The notes beneath the pieces are model-generated. The model did not search any database. It was not told the DNA's origin and worked only from the letters and a program-made list of their open reading frames with translations. Below, one piece after another: positions 1-12,784 of a stretch of DNA of 64,000 bases. The DNA is taken from positions 62,001-126,000 of the forward strand of contig JAKJXP020000011.1 in NCBI GenBank assembly GCA_022225965.2. The letters run 5' to 3'. Numbering within the stretch: position 1 is the stretch's first letter; the number at the start of each line of letters is the position of its first letter. Made by a program: the position numbers and the translations under genes. This DNA comes from Diatrype stigma (taxonomy: Eukaryota > Ascomycota > Sordariomycetes > Xylariales > Diatrypaceae).

Positions 1-1542
1 CTTTCGGGAAATCCTCGATCGGCATTGCGGTCGCCGAAGTACGCGTCATATACCTAATAATCGTCAAAAAGGACCAATCAGAGAAGACCATTACTTACCT
101 TGATCAAAACAGACAATTCCGTTAATTGATAAAGACAATTCAATCAAGAAATCAATCAATCAAAAAATTGATTGAATTGCTGCCATCGCTGGTTGCATGA
201 CACCCCAGTTGGAGGCGTACGAATACTTCTCGAAGTTCTCATGACTTAAAGTCTTGAAGCCACTGGCTTTTGTTGAAGCACATGTGTCCAGAAAGCAAGT
301 AATTGATTATTGCCGAAGCGGGTTTCCGATGGGAGTATTTTTGAATATGTAACTAACGTCGTTAAAAGCCCGGTTGGTTCAAAGATCTCTTCCAGCTTCG
401 GCAAAGTTGCTTCGCAGAGGGGTTTCTTATCCGGGGTGGTGTTAGAAGCGATGATTAGCATCCCTAAAAAAAAACATGGTTTGGAAGTTAGTTTTATATA
501 TGATGCCCGCTCGGTAATTTATCTGCAGACGAACGGCTCGAGGGGAAGATGATACCCTTCAGTCCTCGCTGAACAAGATCGACATAAACACATTAGGTGC
601 TGTCATGATCCTGTTTGACTTATCCGGGATTGGCCTGAGTTCGCTCTCTGTAGAAATCTCGAAATTATAGTAAGTCAACATGTGGATAATTATAATTTCA
701 GGTACATCCTGCAACAAGAAGCGCCCGGGCAGGCATGGGAACCGCCACCCCACATGAGGGAGTCCGCCGTTAACGCAAAGTAGTAGAGCCCCGATCTGCA
801 AACTTCATATGTGATAAACTCCAGAGTAGTCATAATTCTGGCAACTCCACTTTTGCTGCAGTTCAACAATATACACATGAACTGGGTATTCATGGATATG
901 CATTGGTGTATAACCGAATACAACGCTCTTCCGTTCTTGCCTGACCTCAAATTCCACCAAAATTCCACCATCACCTCACCCCCCCCTTTTCTAATTAGCA
1001 GAAAGTGCAATTCAATAATGATCAAAGTATGCCGACAACCTTTTCCTCTTTAACTAATAATAAAACTCTACACACATTCGTATCCATAGTGCTATAAATA
1101 AAAGACCTTGAACGATGGAGGGCGAATTGTGTGTTGGTACGAATGTGTCACTTCGCCCGCGGAACGAGCCCATGCTGACAAATCTGCGTTGGTGAACATG
1201 CTCCGCAGTACTATTTCCTCGATTTAGCTCCTTTCGACACATACGGGTCCTTCTTTTAATGGTATGGCGGCGAACACGTTGCCTTTCTTTCTTTTTTGTT
1301 TTTATGCTTCTCAATGAAGGTGTCTAGTCAATATCGTTTTGGACTATGGGAACCAACGTACAGCAACCACACACTTTTAGAATGGGCACATTCAGGTCCT
1401 TCTCTTGACTTGCCGAGTACCCCGGGAACAATATATTCAGTCGCCGTTTTGACTTTCCTATTACGTAGACGGCTTCAACCCCGAACAAACTGAATTCTAT
1501 TTCACCAAATCGACAACAAAATCGCTACAAAGGAACATCGCA
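1..1542. other. Intergenic, no supported gene
   Basis: Moderately AT-rich. Short open frames occur on both strands, but none has a recognisable domain or joins plausibly to another by splicing. A run of interleaved tcaat/aattg repeats near 130-180 is simple sequence. The right end is the 3' flank of the MYND gene. Confidence 0.5.
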
Positions 1543-3635
1543 TCAAATCACATCCTCGACATCGCCTCCAGTAATCAGCTTCCATTCTACGAACCTTTCC
1601 TGTCCAGTGTGGCCTGAAGAAAGCAAACGTGCAAATTCTTCTTTGGCCTTGGATGTGGGTCTGCCCCCTGAGACTTTCATCGGCCACGGATCGATGATAG
1701 TGTGAGCAGACTTCATCTGAACTCCAGCACCCAAGGCTGCATCTGCAAACTCTTGGAGGTCCATGTAACTGTCACATACAAATAAGCCAACCATTATGCA
1801 GTAGGTGGGAAGGGCCCGAGGACATACCAATTGAAGTGCTTCTCCATGTCGTGAACCAACCCCAGCCCAGCGAACAGCTTGATGGCAGTAGGGTCATAAG
1901 GGTGCAAGACCTGGCGCCCCAGTTCTGGCATATACTGTAACACCTTTCTGATCTGCTCGCTAGGGTTTTCCCGAATTGGGCAATCGACAAAGATGGGAGT
2001 ACTCTCAGCCCATATCCTCATCTGAGCGACTGCATTTAGGAATAGCGTGACGAGCGTCGCATGGCGATTGATTGAAGAGATTTGCAGCAGCGGGGCAAAT
2101 ATCTTCAGAGTGTCGTTGATGCCGAGGTAACCGGCATCAGAAATATTGCTCACCTTGAAGGTCTTAGCATCTCTGTCAAAGCATATAGAAAGGAAACTTA
2201 CATCAATGCGGTCGAAATGCTGTCCAACGAGGACGCTGGGCAAAAAGCGTGCGTCAATATGCAGAAGCTCAAACGTCACAGGAACAGAACGCAACCGGGC
2301 GTGAAACTCCATGAACAGTTGCTTCAAGAAACAATACAATTTCCCGTATTCATCGTTTTTTGCCGGACCTGCGTCATAATCCAGGAATGACTCTAAGAGC
2401 CACCCAGAGAGAGGGTCGGCACTATCCATCATGGGCCATGTATGTGGTAAACGGAATAATGTCCTGGGTGGGCAACCAACGTCAGCTATATCCAAATAAC
2501 GTAGCTAATTGAAACACGATAGGAGAATCAACGCACGCGTTCGGGACCGTGAAAGCCCCGCGAGGCTGGCCAAAGGGCAGCAGGATGCCGTCGTCGCGGA
2601 ATTTAGCCATGCCCAACCTGGAGGATGGGGACTTGGTGCAAAACGCCCTGTGAACGTAGTCCACCCTTTCCGGAGCAGACATAACCTTTTGGCGCACACT
2701 TTGCGCAGTATCCTTTGTCAGGCCCTGAGGGACATCGAAGTATGCAAGGAGAGCGAGCCAGTTGTCTCGAGTGAGGACCAATCGAAGAGAGCTCTGTCCG
2801 AATTTCCACGTCTTCGCCAAAAGAGCAGAACCAAGCTTCTTTGCGGTCTTATTGCATACTTCTTCTACCAGTGGCTTGACCTTGTTAACAAGCATGTGGC
2901 TACATGGCACCGTGAGTAGGGCCGAGTACCACACATGCAAGACGTGCTCAGCAGCTGCAATGGGGTTATCCTCGACGAATAATATTAACAGAAAAATCAG
3001 ATTGCGAGCCACTACGTCCATTTCTCTGTCGTTGATGACCATGTGCAGATGACCATGGTAGCTAGGGGGTAGTTTTGCAACCGACAGCACGACACTTCTC
3101 AAGTCCCCCGAGGCTTGAGCAGGTCAGCCAGTGAAAGAGTCTGGGTACATGGGCCAAGGAGAATAGGGTGCTTCTTACCCGCAAAGAGAGTGTGGAGTGG
3201 GCCTTGGAATCCAACTCCTTCGTTGTGACTGAGGCGGATCACGTCCATTGCTGGAACATTCCCCCATAAGTATTTCGGAGTTCCGAACGGAGAATGCTCT
3301 GAGCAATCGTCGAAGAACTCCGGCGTTCTATTCGCAGCCATCCATGAAGGTAACCAGGTTTTCTTCATCAGCGGAGACTTGCAGTCCTTGCGGTGGATTG
3401 GCCAATGAGCCACTTGGCAACTCTTGCTACAGTACTGTACGCGTAAGACGTATTAGCTTGATGTCTCTGGTTTCTCTTCATCTCTGTGACTCGGCGAACT
3501 GACCGTGACCATAAGACAATCCTTACATGCCAGAGAACCAGGCCTTTTGCAGGGCTTCGCGCTCTCGAAGTCATTAGCACATGGTGTCTTCATTTCCACT
3601 GTGAGGTTCTGCATCCTGGTTTCGACAGAATCCAT
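1543..3635 (-). CDS. MYND zinc-finger / DUF4470 domain protein
   Basis: Six exons on the minus strand: 3635-3504, 3434-3179, 3113-2537, 2463-2202, 2153-1828 and 1768-1543; together 592 codons plus stop, in frame. The N-terminus holds a MYND-type zinc finger (about residues 19-62): paired Cys37/Cys40, then a YCSKSCQ stretch, HW, His58 and Cys62, the order typical of fungal MYND proteins. It is followed by the DUF4470-type block, with LWGN-PA-DV, the HGHLHMVINDR-like segment, WPMMDSADPLSGW and an SNISDAGYLG stretch. MYND fingers bind peptides; the role of this fungal family is unknown, so only the family is assigned. Donor 1 (GTCAGT) is weak, but the acceptor restores the finger exactly. The 48-nt intron 2154-2201 is stop-free and a multiple of three, so an unspliced form would also be open. 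Start chosen at 3635, just ahead of the finger. Confidence 0.88.
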
Positions 3636-6058
3636 GTTATCGAGGTAAGAGATTCGTCAGGATGATAAGGTATGGTTGGTATGGAAAAGGCTTCCAGTGG
3701 GGTACTGTCAAGTATCTTCAGGGAAATTGAGTGTTCTGATAGAACTGGTGAGCTGCTCCTATTTCCCGTGCATTGAGGACCTAGTCTCCCTCTTATAGAG
3801 AACAGCACCCAATACCGGTCCATTCTGGCCTTGCATCACTATTTGTGATCATTGTTCCTGGTTCCTGGTCTCGTCTTAACCTCCCGTCGGTACAAACAAG
3901 TTGGAACTCTATCACAAACGCAAATCCTTCGTTTGAAGTTATGCTTGAACACTCCAACGTTTCCAATGGAACGGATGATTGGAGGGCCGTTCGATTCATC
4001 TGCTTTATCCGCTGGCTCGGCAGCCGCGGCAGCAGTCGGATAACAGGGCCCCTATCGGCGGACATTCGGCAGTCATTGCGTAATGTGAGAACCTATCATA
4101 TATCTCGGGTCAAGGTTTATCGTGTTACAGCATTCTGCTATTTTGAAATCTCGTAACATCATTCTGATATTCGATATCGTAAAAGCCAATGTAGCAAAAT
4201 CACGGTTTAATTCAATGTACGCCTTACACCTTTATCCGAGGAGACCAGCTTGCTAGGGCTATGTTCGTGTGAACTTAGTTGTGTGGTCAATATCCAAACA
4301 AAGGCGACCCTATCCTGATGAAGCGGACAGATGCATGTATACAGTATGCTTGACTGTTACCTACGGAATTGGCTTCGTGGTAGGCTTCCCACCATATACA
4401 TAGATATATGGTCGATCTAAACAGGGGTAGCCTTACGATGGCCTTGTCTTATTCCACCTATATATGAATACGTTTAGACCAGTACGGGCTGCATTTCCCC
4501 TATCGTTCTAAGCAGGTGATCGGTCGTTGTTATCATATCCCCAGACAACTTTCTGCAATGTACTGTCCCAAGTATGTGAAGGTGTTTTCAACCAGTGTCC
4601 ACATGTATCAAGTTCATCACAGGGCTCATGCCAATCATATCAACCCCCTTTAACATGTTATGCCACATATACGAAAAACGTTCAAAACAACCCGGGGTGG
4701 TATTCCACATATAACATCCTAATGGTGACATATTGTGATAGTCTTTTGATAATGGTTTATCTCCAACAGTACTGCAGTCTTTTGCAACTCTGAAGTTTCG
4801 CTTCTTACGAAATACGCAAGTTTTTACAGACTCAATGCACCTTGTCCTTAGTCTGAGTGTAACCCACATTTATGTCGCTGCTGACACACAATAAAGTTGG
4901 TGACGCCAGATATCCAATGGAGAGGGTAGTTGCATACGGGTTCGGGGCTCTGACAAAAGGTTTTCGTTCGAAAATGCATTAAGATGACCCAATCAATGAT
5001 GAGGCAAGCCTGAGAATGTTTGCTGTGACGCTGGCATCAGTGAAAATGAGTCACTGAACAATCCCATTCACGGGTTCACGGCGAACGTGTATAAAACCCG
5101 CGGATCAGGGGACAGAGCACCATTGCCATTCTTGAGATAGCAGATCGGAGGCAACCTCTTCCGTCCGCTCACCCGCCGGCAAGATCCACGATGATTCCGT
5201 CATATCCACGCGGAGATCATCCGTCGGATATCCAACATTGGCCTCGCTAGAAGGTAGTCAAAATGACTCATCGCATACGCGAGAAGACCCCCTAATTCTT
5301 CGGCAAACATGACCTGTCAAACTCCTGGATACCAGGTTGTCCAATCTAATAAGACCACCCACCAAGGGCTATGGACGCGATAACAAACACGCGCCTCTGA
5401 CACCTCACTGGATGGCAGACACTGTGTGACTCAATGGGCACTACTAATGAGGGTGGACATTTCCTGTGTTCCTTTACACCCATGGCAGCAAGTCATCACA
5501 GCCCACCGGGATAGAGCTTTACAGTAGAGCTACAAGAGCATAACGCAACTGACAAGGGCTACGATATCACTGATAATCCGCAGACTTCCCTAACCGGAGT
5601 TTTGATAGCACACCCATGGTATTTCACAAGGCTATCTCCTATATCTTCCCCATTTCTGAAAGTTTAAGGAGTGGCACTTCATAGCATCGAGGTGATGAAA
5701 CGAACGAGACAAGTCGGAACAGACTGGAGTTGGCCCTGAAATGAGAGTACGGAAACGCTCATTACATTAGACAATATATGAATGATATACCGACCAGGTT
5801 TACTTTTGTCTAATCCCCCCTTTCCGGACCCTAGTCTAGTAGGTACATGAACACCAACCGATGCAATTTCCCTTTCCCGTTGTGCTATCCGCAGTCTTGA
5901 AAGCCCCCCGAAACTCCTTCCCTTGAACTAGATGCCGCTCTATCCTATTACTATAGTGAGCGTAAAGATGCAGTCGATGCCACAGGCCTAGTTGAAGTAC
6001 GTCTTCATCATAAATATCAGCCCCGCTAAACTGGCTAACAGGCGACATTGAGGGCATA
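3636..6058. other. Intergenic, no supported gene
   Basis: About 2.4 kb without a convincing reading frame. A TATAAAA box near 5091 lies about 100 bp before a short ATG frame at 5191 of 19 codons, but no continuation by splicing was found, so no gene is called. The rest holds scattered stops in all frames. Confidence 0.45.
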
Positions 6059-7855
6059 TTATCCCATCCTTAGTACATATGGCAACCGTGCATCGTCACC
6101 ATCCTCCGGCCGTGTGAGCCGTATAATAACGGAGCCCTGTGACCCTGAGGCTCCTGAATGTCCCGTGACCCGCGACCGGCCAGACGAAAAAGACCTTAGA
6201 CTTGGGGTTGCGTGGCTCAACGGCTGCCGCTGACTGCTGCTGCTGCTGCTGCTACTAGGGACTGGGTACGATCGTCTCGTGCGCGCGAACGTATCGACGC
6301 TTTCGGAACTCCCCGTCCAATGGGAGGATGGAGAAACTGCATCATTGTTGTTGATCTCGACGCCAAACCTTCGGCCCATAGGCGTCGTGGGGGCTGTGCG
6401 ATACTGCTGCTGTCGCCAGGTGTTGGCCGAAGATGAAGTCCTGTCTCGATCGTTGGCGTACTGTTGCTGCGGTTGACGTGTCTGCTGCTGCGAACCTAGT
6501 TTGGTCGACGGCCGCAGTTGCCGTCGCCGCCTCTGATGTGAGTGTGAGCGTACGTTAGATCGCACACTACTCTCATAGCTGGCATTGTGGGTAAAATGAC
6601 GACTGCGTAGCGAACCCGAGCGACTTAGATCTATACTCCGCGTGGGTGTCGTGGGCGTGCCGTCGCGCGGCGCATCATCGTCAATGTGTCCGTCGCTTTC
6701 GCTCACGCTGATACCATCGTCACCACCATCATACAACCTCATAGAATATCCATCTTCGAACCCATCGCTTCCCTCCTCATCCTCACCGTACAGGATTGAC
6801 GGATCCGGGGGTCGCATGGCGCGTAGGAGCTCGGCGAAGAGGTGCATGAGATCGCGAAAGAGTGCGTTCGATATGGGTCGTGTAGAGAAGCGGGCTCGCT
6901 CGTATGCGTCGAGGAAATCCGGCACGATGCGTGATTGATAGGTCCCATCTAGCTCTTCGGGAGAGCCCTTGGCTGCTGACATCAACATGCGCAGGCTTAC
7001 CAGGTGATCGACATAATCGCGCATCGACATGCTGGCCGCGCGCTGTAGGAGGGTCACGGCTTCCGGATCTAAGGTTGGTGGCATGTCGGCGGCGGCGGAT
7101 TGAAGCTCCGGCGGCGCGAGCGAGACGGCCTTGGCCTCGACCAGGTTCGGTAGCTCGGCGAGCACTGTAGCGTACTGCAAGTTCGGCAGATCACGGGAAC
7201 CTGGCGACTCCCAGCCATCGTGCTCCACGTGGCCCCAGACGGGGAGGACGGGCGGCAGAGCAACGCCCATCTGGTCCGCAACTGTTGTGCGAGGCTTCTC
7301 TTTCCGTTTCTGTTTCCGGGTCTGCTTCCGACCGAGACAACTACAGAATTTCCAAAGCCCTCGTCCGCTAGCATCTCTTTTTCGATCCTTCTCCCGCCCA
7401 TCGTTCGTCCTAGCCAGTTCCACAGCAGTGTCGGTGGCGCCCTCGAAGATGACTTCCAAGCGCTCGTTTGCCTCCGGAGGCGGAACGACTTTGGGGCGGG
7501 CCTCCCAGGCGATGGCGGCGCTCCGGCCAAGACTCGCGACAATCATGGCGCGGACTTCCTTGTTTACATCGCCCTTCTCCACCGGAATCCATAGCTTCGG
7601 AATAGAGGCGAGAACGGTGCGAGTGGTGTATAGGCGCAGGGCGTAGACGAACACGACGACGATGAGGGTAAGTACGTAGACGATGGTGAGGACCAGGACG
7701 TTAGCCCGCTGGAAGGTGTGGTTCAAGACTTGGCGTACGATGTCGGCAGGGACGATAAGTAAGAGGATGGCAAGAATGAAGCATAAGAACACATATATGG
7801 AGGTGTAGGTGATGCGACCGAGGATAGTTGCAGCCGTCACCTTCGTCTTCGCCAT
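6059..7855 (-). CDS. DLT1: Defect-at-low-temperature protein 1 (DLT1) homologue
   Basis: Uninterrupted frame of 598 residues. Two hydrophobic membrane helices lie at about residues 14-36 and 50-74, followed by the conserved family stretch that includes LWIPVEKGDVNKEVRAMIV and a SAAIAWEARPK motif, which identifies fungal Dlt1. The budding-yeast gene is needed for growth in the cold; its biochemical role is not known. The middle third carries the conserved soluble domain (YVDHLVSLRMLMSA, IVPDFLDAYERARFS). The C-terminal 220 residues are low complexity (Ser, Gln, Arg), with a CAG/CTG-type triplet run at about 6236-6257 encoding polyserine. Longer than the yeast protein, as is usual in filamentous fungi. 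ATG at 7855 is chosen because it starts directly before the first membrane helix. Confidence 0.87.
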   Translation of the reverse strand: MAKTKVTAATILGRITYTSIYVFLCFILAILLLIVPADIVRQVLNHTFQRANVLVLTIVYVLTLIVVVFVYALRLYTTRTVLASIPKLWIPVEKGDVNKEVRAMIVASLGRSAAIAWEARPKVVPPPEANERLEVIFEGATDTAVELARTNDGREKDRKRDASGRGLWKFCSCLGRKQTRKQKRKEKPRTTVADQMGVALPPVLPVWGHVEHDGWESPGSRDLPNLQYATVLAELPNLVEAKAVSLAPPELQSAAADMPPTLDPEAVTLLQRAASMSMRDYVDHLVSLRMLMSAAKGSPEELDGTYQSRIVPDFLDAYERARFSTRPISNALFRDLMHLFAELLRAMRPPDPSILYGEDEEGSDGFEDGYSMRLYDGGDDGISVSESDGHIDDDAPRDGTPTTPTRSIDLSRSGSLRSRHFTHNASYESSVRSNVRSHSHQRRRRQLRPSTKLGSQQQTRQPQQQYANDRDRTSSSANTWRQQQYRTAPTTPMGRRFGVEINNNDAVSPSSHWTGSSESVDTFARTRRSYPVPSSSSSSSSQRQPLSHATPSLRSFSSGRSRVTGHSGASGSQGSVIIRLTRPEDGDDARLPYVLRMG

Positions 7856-9005
7856 GGTTGTGGGAGGGTGTGCGTTCGCGCTGTTGTTCGCGTGTATTGT
7901 CGACGACAGTATCTAGGATACGGCGAGGATGGATCAAGATGCACAGAGTATGGAGATGGTGGGAAGGGGAATGGCATTATGGTAGACTCGGCCGCGTACG
8001 GAGGATGAGGTTCTCGCGATGCGGATAAGGATTAGAATTAGGAGTTAAGTGTGATGGCAATAGACACCCGGCGAAAATCATATTAGGAACTCATATTAGG
8101 AGCGCGATGTCCAATGTCCGCAGTTCACATAGGGGTGGTGGAGGAGCTCTTGTAGCTTGTATCTGGCGATTACATGGAGTACGTGATGTATGATGAGCGA
8201 GGCACGGAAGGTAAACAAAGAGAAGGACGTCAGGCCGTGGGGATGGTGATGACCTTGGCAGCAGTCAAATGAGTAGCTTGAGTTGGCAGGTAGGGAGAAT
8301 GACGATGGCCGATGGCCGATGGCCGATAGGGAGTGGCAGGCCGGCAGCTGAGTGGGAGGTGGAAATTAGCTTTGGCCCGTCCACAGGGATTCTCGGGAGC
8401 TAAGAAAGATCTACCCCATTGTATCTCCACATGCATACATTAGGTAGTATCTAATCTGCTAATGTGTTCCGACTGCGCGGGCTGAGGGTGGATAAGACGG
8501 CTTATTCTGTTCCTATTCGGGTATTCACATAATTTTCATATATGTCTACTGTGTCTTCTATGTAACTTGATTGCTTGGTAGTTTGGTAGGTTGGCAGATA
8601 TCACGATATGTGTTGGTCGTAGCTACGTAGTAGAGGCATTGGTATATATTTATTGAGCTGCCGGCACAGGTATTGCACATAATACGGATATATTCCCATT
8701 AATGTTTCGTTGCGTAGCTGATTCCTGTCATTCGAAGCCACCTCTCATGAGCATCGAAGTCTCAGGTCATCTACTACTATTCCAGTATTTTGTTAACAAT
8801 CACAAACGTGCACATGAGCCTCTAAACAGTTACGGGTAATGCACACCTACACCCTTAGTGTGGAGCTGTGCATCTCAAATGACCCTCACTTGGGTTGTCT
8901 ACCAACAACCCCTTAGTCTCACGGCTGGACCACCAACACGCCAGTGACCTGTCACCTAGTTAGAGATCACCGCTCTCCCATCTCTGCATGGAGACTCCGC
9001 CATTC
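7856..9005. other. Intergenic between DLT1 and NDC1
   Basis: Contains the DLT1 5' flank and the NDC1 3' flank. A short tandem repeat (three copies of a gatggcc-type heptamer) sits near 8305-8328. No coding signal is seen. Confidence 0.5.
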
Positions 9006-10997
9006 TCATGGCGTTGGTTCAATCCGAGCAGCCTCCCTCGCCAACCGCATGTCCGCCCTGCTCAGTCTCAGATCGGCGCTGTAGGTACCGAAGGCCTCGA
9101 TTAACCGACCGAGGCCTACCTTAAGCGAAAGCAACAGATCGTGCAACTCCTCGCAAGTCTTGTCCTGTGCCATGTCTGTCCAGTGGCCTGGCAGCTCATC
9201 GCGGAACTGCTCCAGCTTCCTGATCACGCTGGTGAATGTTCGGATAATAGTAGGTACATCGCGCTGCACGTTGCCAAATTGATCTTCTGTGAGAGAGCAG
9301 ACGGCCAGTTCAGAAAGGATGAAGGCGGCATTGACGTAGAGACTAGGCTCGCCGTACGGTGTGCCAAGGATGACCTTGGTGATTCGGCGTGGGAATTTTT
9401 GTTGGAAGAAGTCCCCGAGATAGGGAATACGAATGATGCGCAGCGCCAAGTATTGGAAAGCGCCATTGAGGCCTTCGGTAGTGAGGGCTTCTTTCTGCTC
9501 GGGTGTCAAAAGCTGGTCCCGCGCTTCCAATGAGATCCTTTTCGCTTCGGGTCCCAACACTTCCGCAGGTGTCTTCCCAGTGATTTTCACATTGCCAATG
9601 GCCTTGCGGATAGAGCCGCGGAATCCTTTGGAAGTGGCAGCTGGTTGCCAAACATCATCGTTGCTCGGCGCTTGAGCCGCACGTTGTTGTGGCCCAGGCG
9701 GTTGGGTTTGGCCTTGCTGGGGTACTACAGGGGGTGCGGGTGGGTTCCTGTAATCGTCGATTCGCTGCTCGATCGACTGGATTAGGTTCAGGCACACAGC
9801 ATAGAGCTGGGACCATATCGGGCCATCTCTCCGGTCGATATCTTCGAAGATAGACTTCCTCCTGTCTTCGAAGTCCCGGACAATGCACGCCAGCTCCTGG
9901 AAAGCGAATGCCTATAAGGGTCCTTTTAGTAAGGACCTTGTCATGTTACATGAGCACTAGACATACCTGTGTACGGGGCTTTTTGCTCTTCAATCCGTTG
10001 ACAAGGCTACCATTGGGGTCTCTGGACTCAGCCGTGAGGGGGAGATTGTTCTTGAGAGGCGCCTTCTCATGCTGCAGGGTGAAAGTGAAGCTGCTGATAT
10101 CCCAAAGGGCGACGAATAGAAAGGCGGCCCATAGCGACCTTCCAAGCATCCATATACTCCAGGGAGCCTGGTTCGGGGGTATATTCGACTTGGGAAGATT
10201 ATGATAGAACGTTCGAAAGAACGTCATAGCCCAGCTCCAAGCCGAGTCTCTCAGCAAGCTATAGAGGACGGTATAGTTGGCCAGGCTAGTGGCAATCGCG
10301 ACCGTGCCCGAGCGCGTCAAGACCCGATACACTTCGAAAGGCCACACTTGCCAGGGGTCATCCTGCGTCGGGGGATTTGCCTGTCCTATCTTTAAACGGT
10401 CATGGTCCTCTACCAGATGTACCAGAGCTCGGGCGATGCCGACGAGCACGAGGTTCACAGTGTAGAACAACGCCCGCTCATTGAGTCGAGGGCGATCGCC
10501 GCTGTAATAGGTTATCCACCACATATTCGATTCTTCTGGGATCCCGAAGAGATACACCTGGCTGAAAAACCAGAACGAAACGACATAGGTGAAGACTGTC
10601 TCGGGAAATTGGAAGTCCACGATCGTGCGACAAAAGGTTTCGAAGGGTGAGCTGGAAGTCCGCAGGCCGATGTGGTGGTGGGCGATTCGGAGGATGATGA
10701 GAGGGAGAACACAGGCGAAGATGGCCAAGGCGCGCAGGCCGGTGTAGCCAAAGGGAAACCATGACCATATCACTATTTCACGTAGGTTGCAGGTTAGCTG
10801 TCAATAAGCGACATGGCAGAGATGACGGACGCGGTAAGGCGCAAGAGAAAAGAGCACGCACAAGAGTCCCAGCTAGAGAGAGTAAGGGATTCGATGTAGG
10901 CGAGTCCAAGGACGACACCGGCGGTCGAGGCGAATCGTCTCTGTAAGGCGGGCTGGAGGAAGTCCTTGTAAGGCGCCCGTCGCACGACAGTAGCCAT
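9006..10997 (-). CDS. NDC1: Nucleoporin NDC1 (pore membrane / spindle pole body protein)
   Basis: Three exons: 10997-10862, 10772-9967 and 9911-9006; 615 residues in frame. Introns are GTGCGT..TAG and GTATGT..TAG. The N-terminal half has several hydrophobic segments (for example IFACVLPLIILRIA, VFTYVVSFWFFSQVYLFGI, LFYTVNLVLVGIA, LWAAFLFVALWDI) and the family feature FETFCRTIVDFQFPETVFTYV. The C-terminal soluble half has the Ndc1 segment around IPYLGDFFQQKFPRR and a long helical tail. Ndc1 is a multi-pass protein that anchors nuclear pore complexes in the pore membrane and, in fungi, helps insert the spindle pole body into the nuclear envelope. Size is close to yeast Ndc1 (about 655). The gene is divergent from the PEP12-type gene with 859 bp between starts. 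Confidence 0.88.
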
Positions 10998-11856
10998 GTT
11001 GGCTGCTCCAGAATATGAACACGATTTCAGATCATCGCATGGTCTAGGTGTAGAGTTATGTGAGTTCGGATGCTTGCTAGAGAAAGCAGCGACTGGGATT
11101 GAGGAGCCGAGGGACTGTCGCCTTCTCCTTTAGGCCGGCGATGACGATGTGTTTGAGAATATGTAGGTGGTGAAATCCAAGGGTTGCTATGTTGTTGCAA
11201 GTAAATAAAAAAAGTTCCAGGTCCGCACGCAGAGAGTCCAGGTGGCCCGGGCTGGTGTGGCTGATGCTACAGGCACTGGACCTAACTAGATTCTCACTTG
11301 TATGTACGTACTTACTAGTCTGGGTGATTCTGGTAGCAGAGGCCTTGAGAGCTAGGTAACTACCTAGGTACTCACTAACGCTGCTGGAGGGTGAGAGGTC
11401 AGGGCATCTTGCTACATGCATACATACATACATACATGTACACTCCCTGACAATCTGACATTCTGTGGAGACGGAGGAATCGTGGCTGAAGGGCTAAGGC
11501 GATATCGAGTCACGACCTCACCACACTGGATACTTCGTAACTACGTAACGACGAACTACTACGTAACACCCCATATAACAAGGTACCAATACACCCACAC
11601 CTCCATATCCCCATACCTCCAGCCAGTTCCGTCAAATCAACATCTGCCTACGAGGTCTCCGTCCCGCCATCACGATTACGCCCGTACATTCCAAGTCCAT
11701 CGCCATCAGTCGCTGTCCATCAACCACAGTCATTCAGTCATCAACGGTTCTCTTTCTTTATCTAGTTACATCCTTGCTTCTTGCTCTTTCCAAGCGCCCT
11801 TTTCCGCCTGTTTCCGTCGCAATACATAATCTCACATAATCGAGGAAAACCACGCA
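10998..11856. promoter_or_regulatory. Bidirectional intergenic region, NDC1 / syntaxin
   Basis: The only spacer between two divergent starts, so it should hold both promoters. It contains one copy of the palindrome TACCTAGGTA (11361-11370), a catacatacatacatg microsatellite near 11416-11440 and a pyrimidine-rich leader before the syntaxin ATG. No precise transcription signals were identified. Confidence 0.5.
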
Positions 11857-12784
11857 ATGTCTTTCGACCAGCTCTCCTCCGTCGAATCCGGGAGGCGACG
11901 TCAGAATAATGGCCCCGGTGGCAGCTTTTCCGACGATCCGGAGTTTTCGCGCTTGTCGCAGGACCTCATGAACAAACTATTCCATCTACAAGGCAACATA
12001 TCCAAGCTGCGCTCCGAGATCAGCCTCCTGGGCACACGAAGGGACAACCCGCGCTTGCGCGAGAGGGTCCACACCCTACTCGAGGAGTCCACCGACCAGT
12101 TCAAGGATGTCGGTGGGGGTCTGAAGAAGATACAGGCGTGGGAAGATGTCACGGTATGTAGAAATACGCAAATGTCTGAATGAAGAAAAAGCGACATATA
12201 TGCGACGAAGGGTCAAGCTAACATGCGGACTCCCCACCATACAGCCAACCCAGAAATATTCCCAGCAGAAGATCTCGCGCGAATTCAAAGCCGCCCTTGC
12301 CGAGTTCCAGACCCTGCAACGGACCGCCCTCGAGAAGCAGCGCGCATCAGTGAGCGCTGCGAAAGCGGCCCTCGACCATCCTTCCGGATCCCCGTCCGAG
12401 CACCCATCCGATTTCACCGGCCAACCCTCGCAGCACCAGCTGCAACTCCAGCAGGAGCAGATCCACCTTGCGCCACAGGACGAGGTAGACTTCCAGGAGG
12501 CGCTGATCACGGAGCGCGAGGAAGAGATCCGGCAAATCGAGGAGGGCGTCGGTGATCTGAACGTGCTGTTCCAGCAGGTCGCTCAGATCGTGTCCGAGCA
12601 GGGCGAGCAGCTGCAGACCATCGAGGACAACGCCGTCAACGTGCGCGACGATGTGCGGGCTGCCGACTACGAACTCAGAAGCGCTGCTCGGTATCAGAAG
12701 AACGCCCGCAGCAAAGCCTGCTGCTTGCTGTTGATACTCGCCGTCATACTGACCATCGTGCTGTTAGCTGTCTTCTTAGGCTAG
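11857..12784 (+). CDS. PEP12: PEP12-type syntaxin (Qa-SNARE)
   Basis: Two exons, 11857-12153 and 12245-12784, joined by a GTATGT..ACAG intron; 278 residues. The N-terminal half is a three-helix syntaxin Habc-type region (SRLSQDLMNKLFHLQGNISKL and following). A Qa-SNARE motif runs from about residue 185 to 250, with the zero-layer glutamine in the VSEQGEQLQTIEDN heptads. A single C-terminal anchor (about 258-278, CCLLLILAVILTIVLLAVFL) ends the protein, as in tail-anchored t-SNAREs. Pep12 acts on the late endosome in fusion of Golgi-derived vesicles and vacuolar sorting; assignment to Pep12 rather than another endosomal or vacuolar syntaxin rests on overall layout. A Pro/Ser/Gln-rich linker separates the two halves. 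It converges on the COX18-like gene. Confidence 0.85.

Noticed and set aside
5091..5250. TATAAAA box with an ATG frame at 5191
   Set aside because: The frame is only 19 codons and no splice continuation with similarity could be built.
7069..7646. Long plus- and minus-strand frames inside DLT1
   Set aside because: They are shadows of the GC-rich coding sequence of DLT1.
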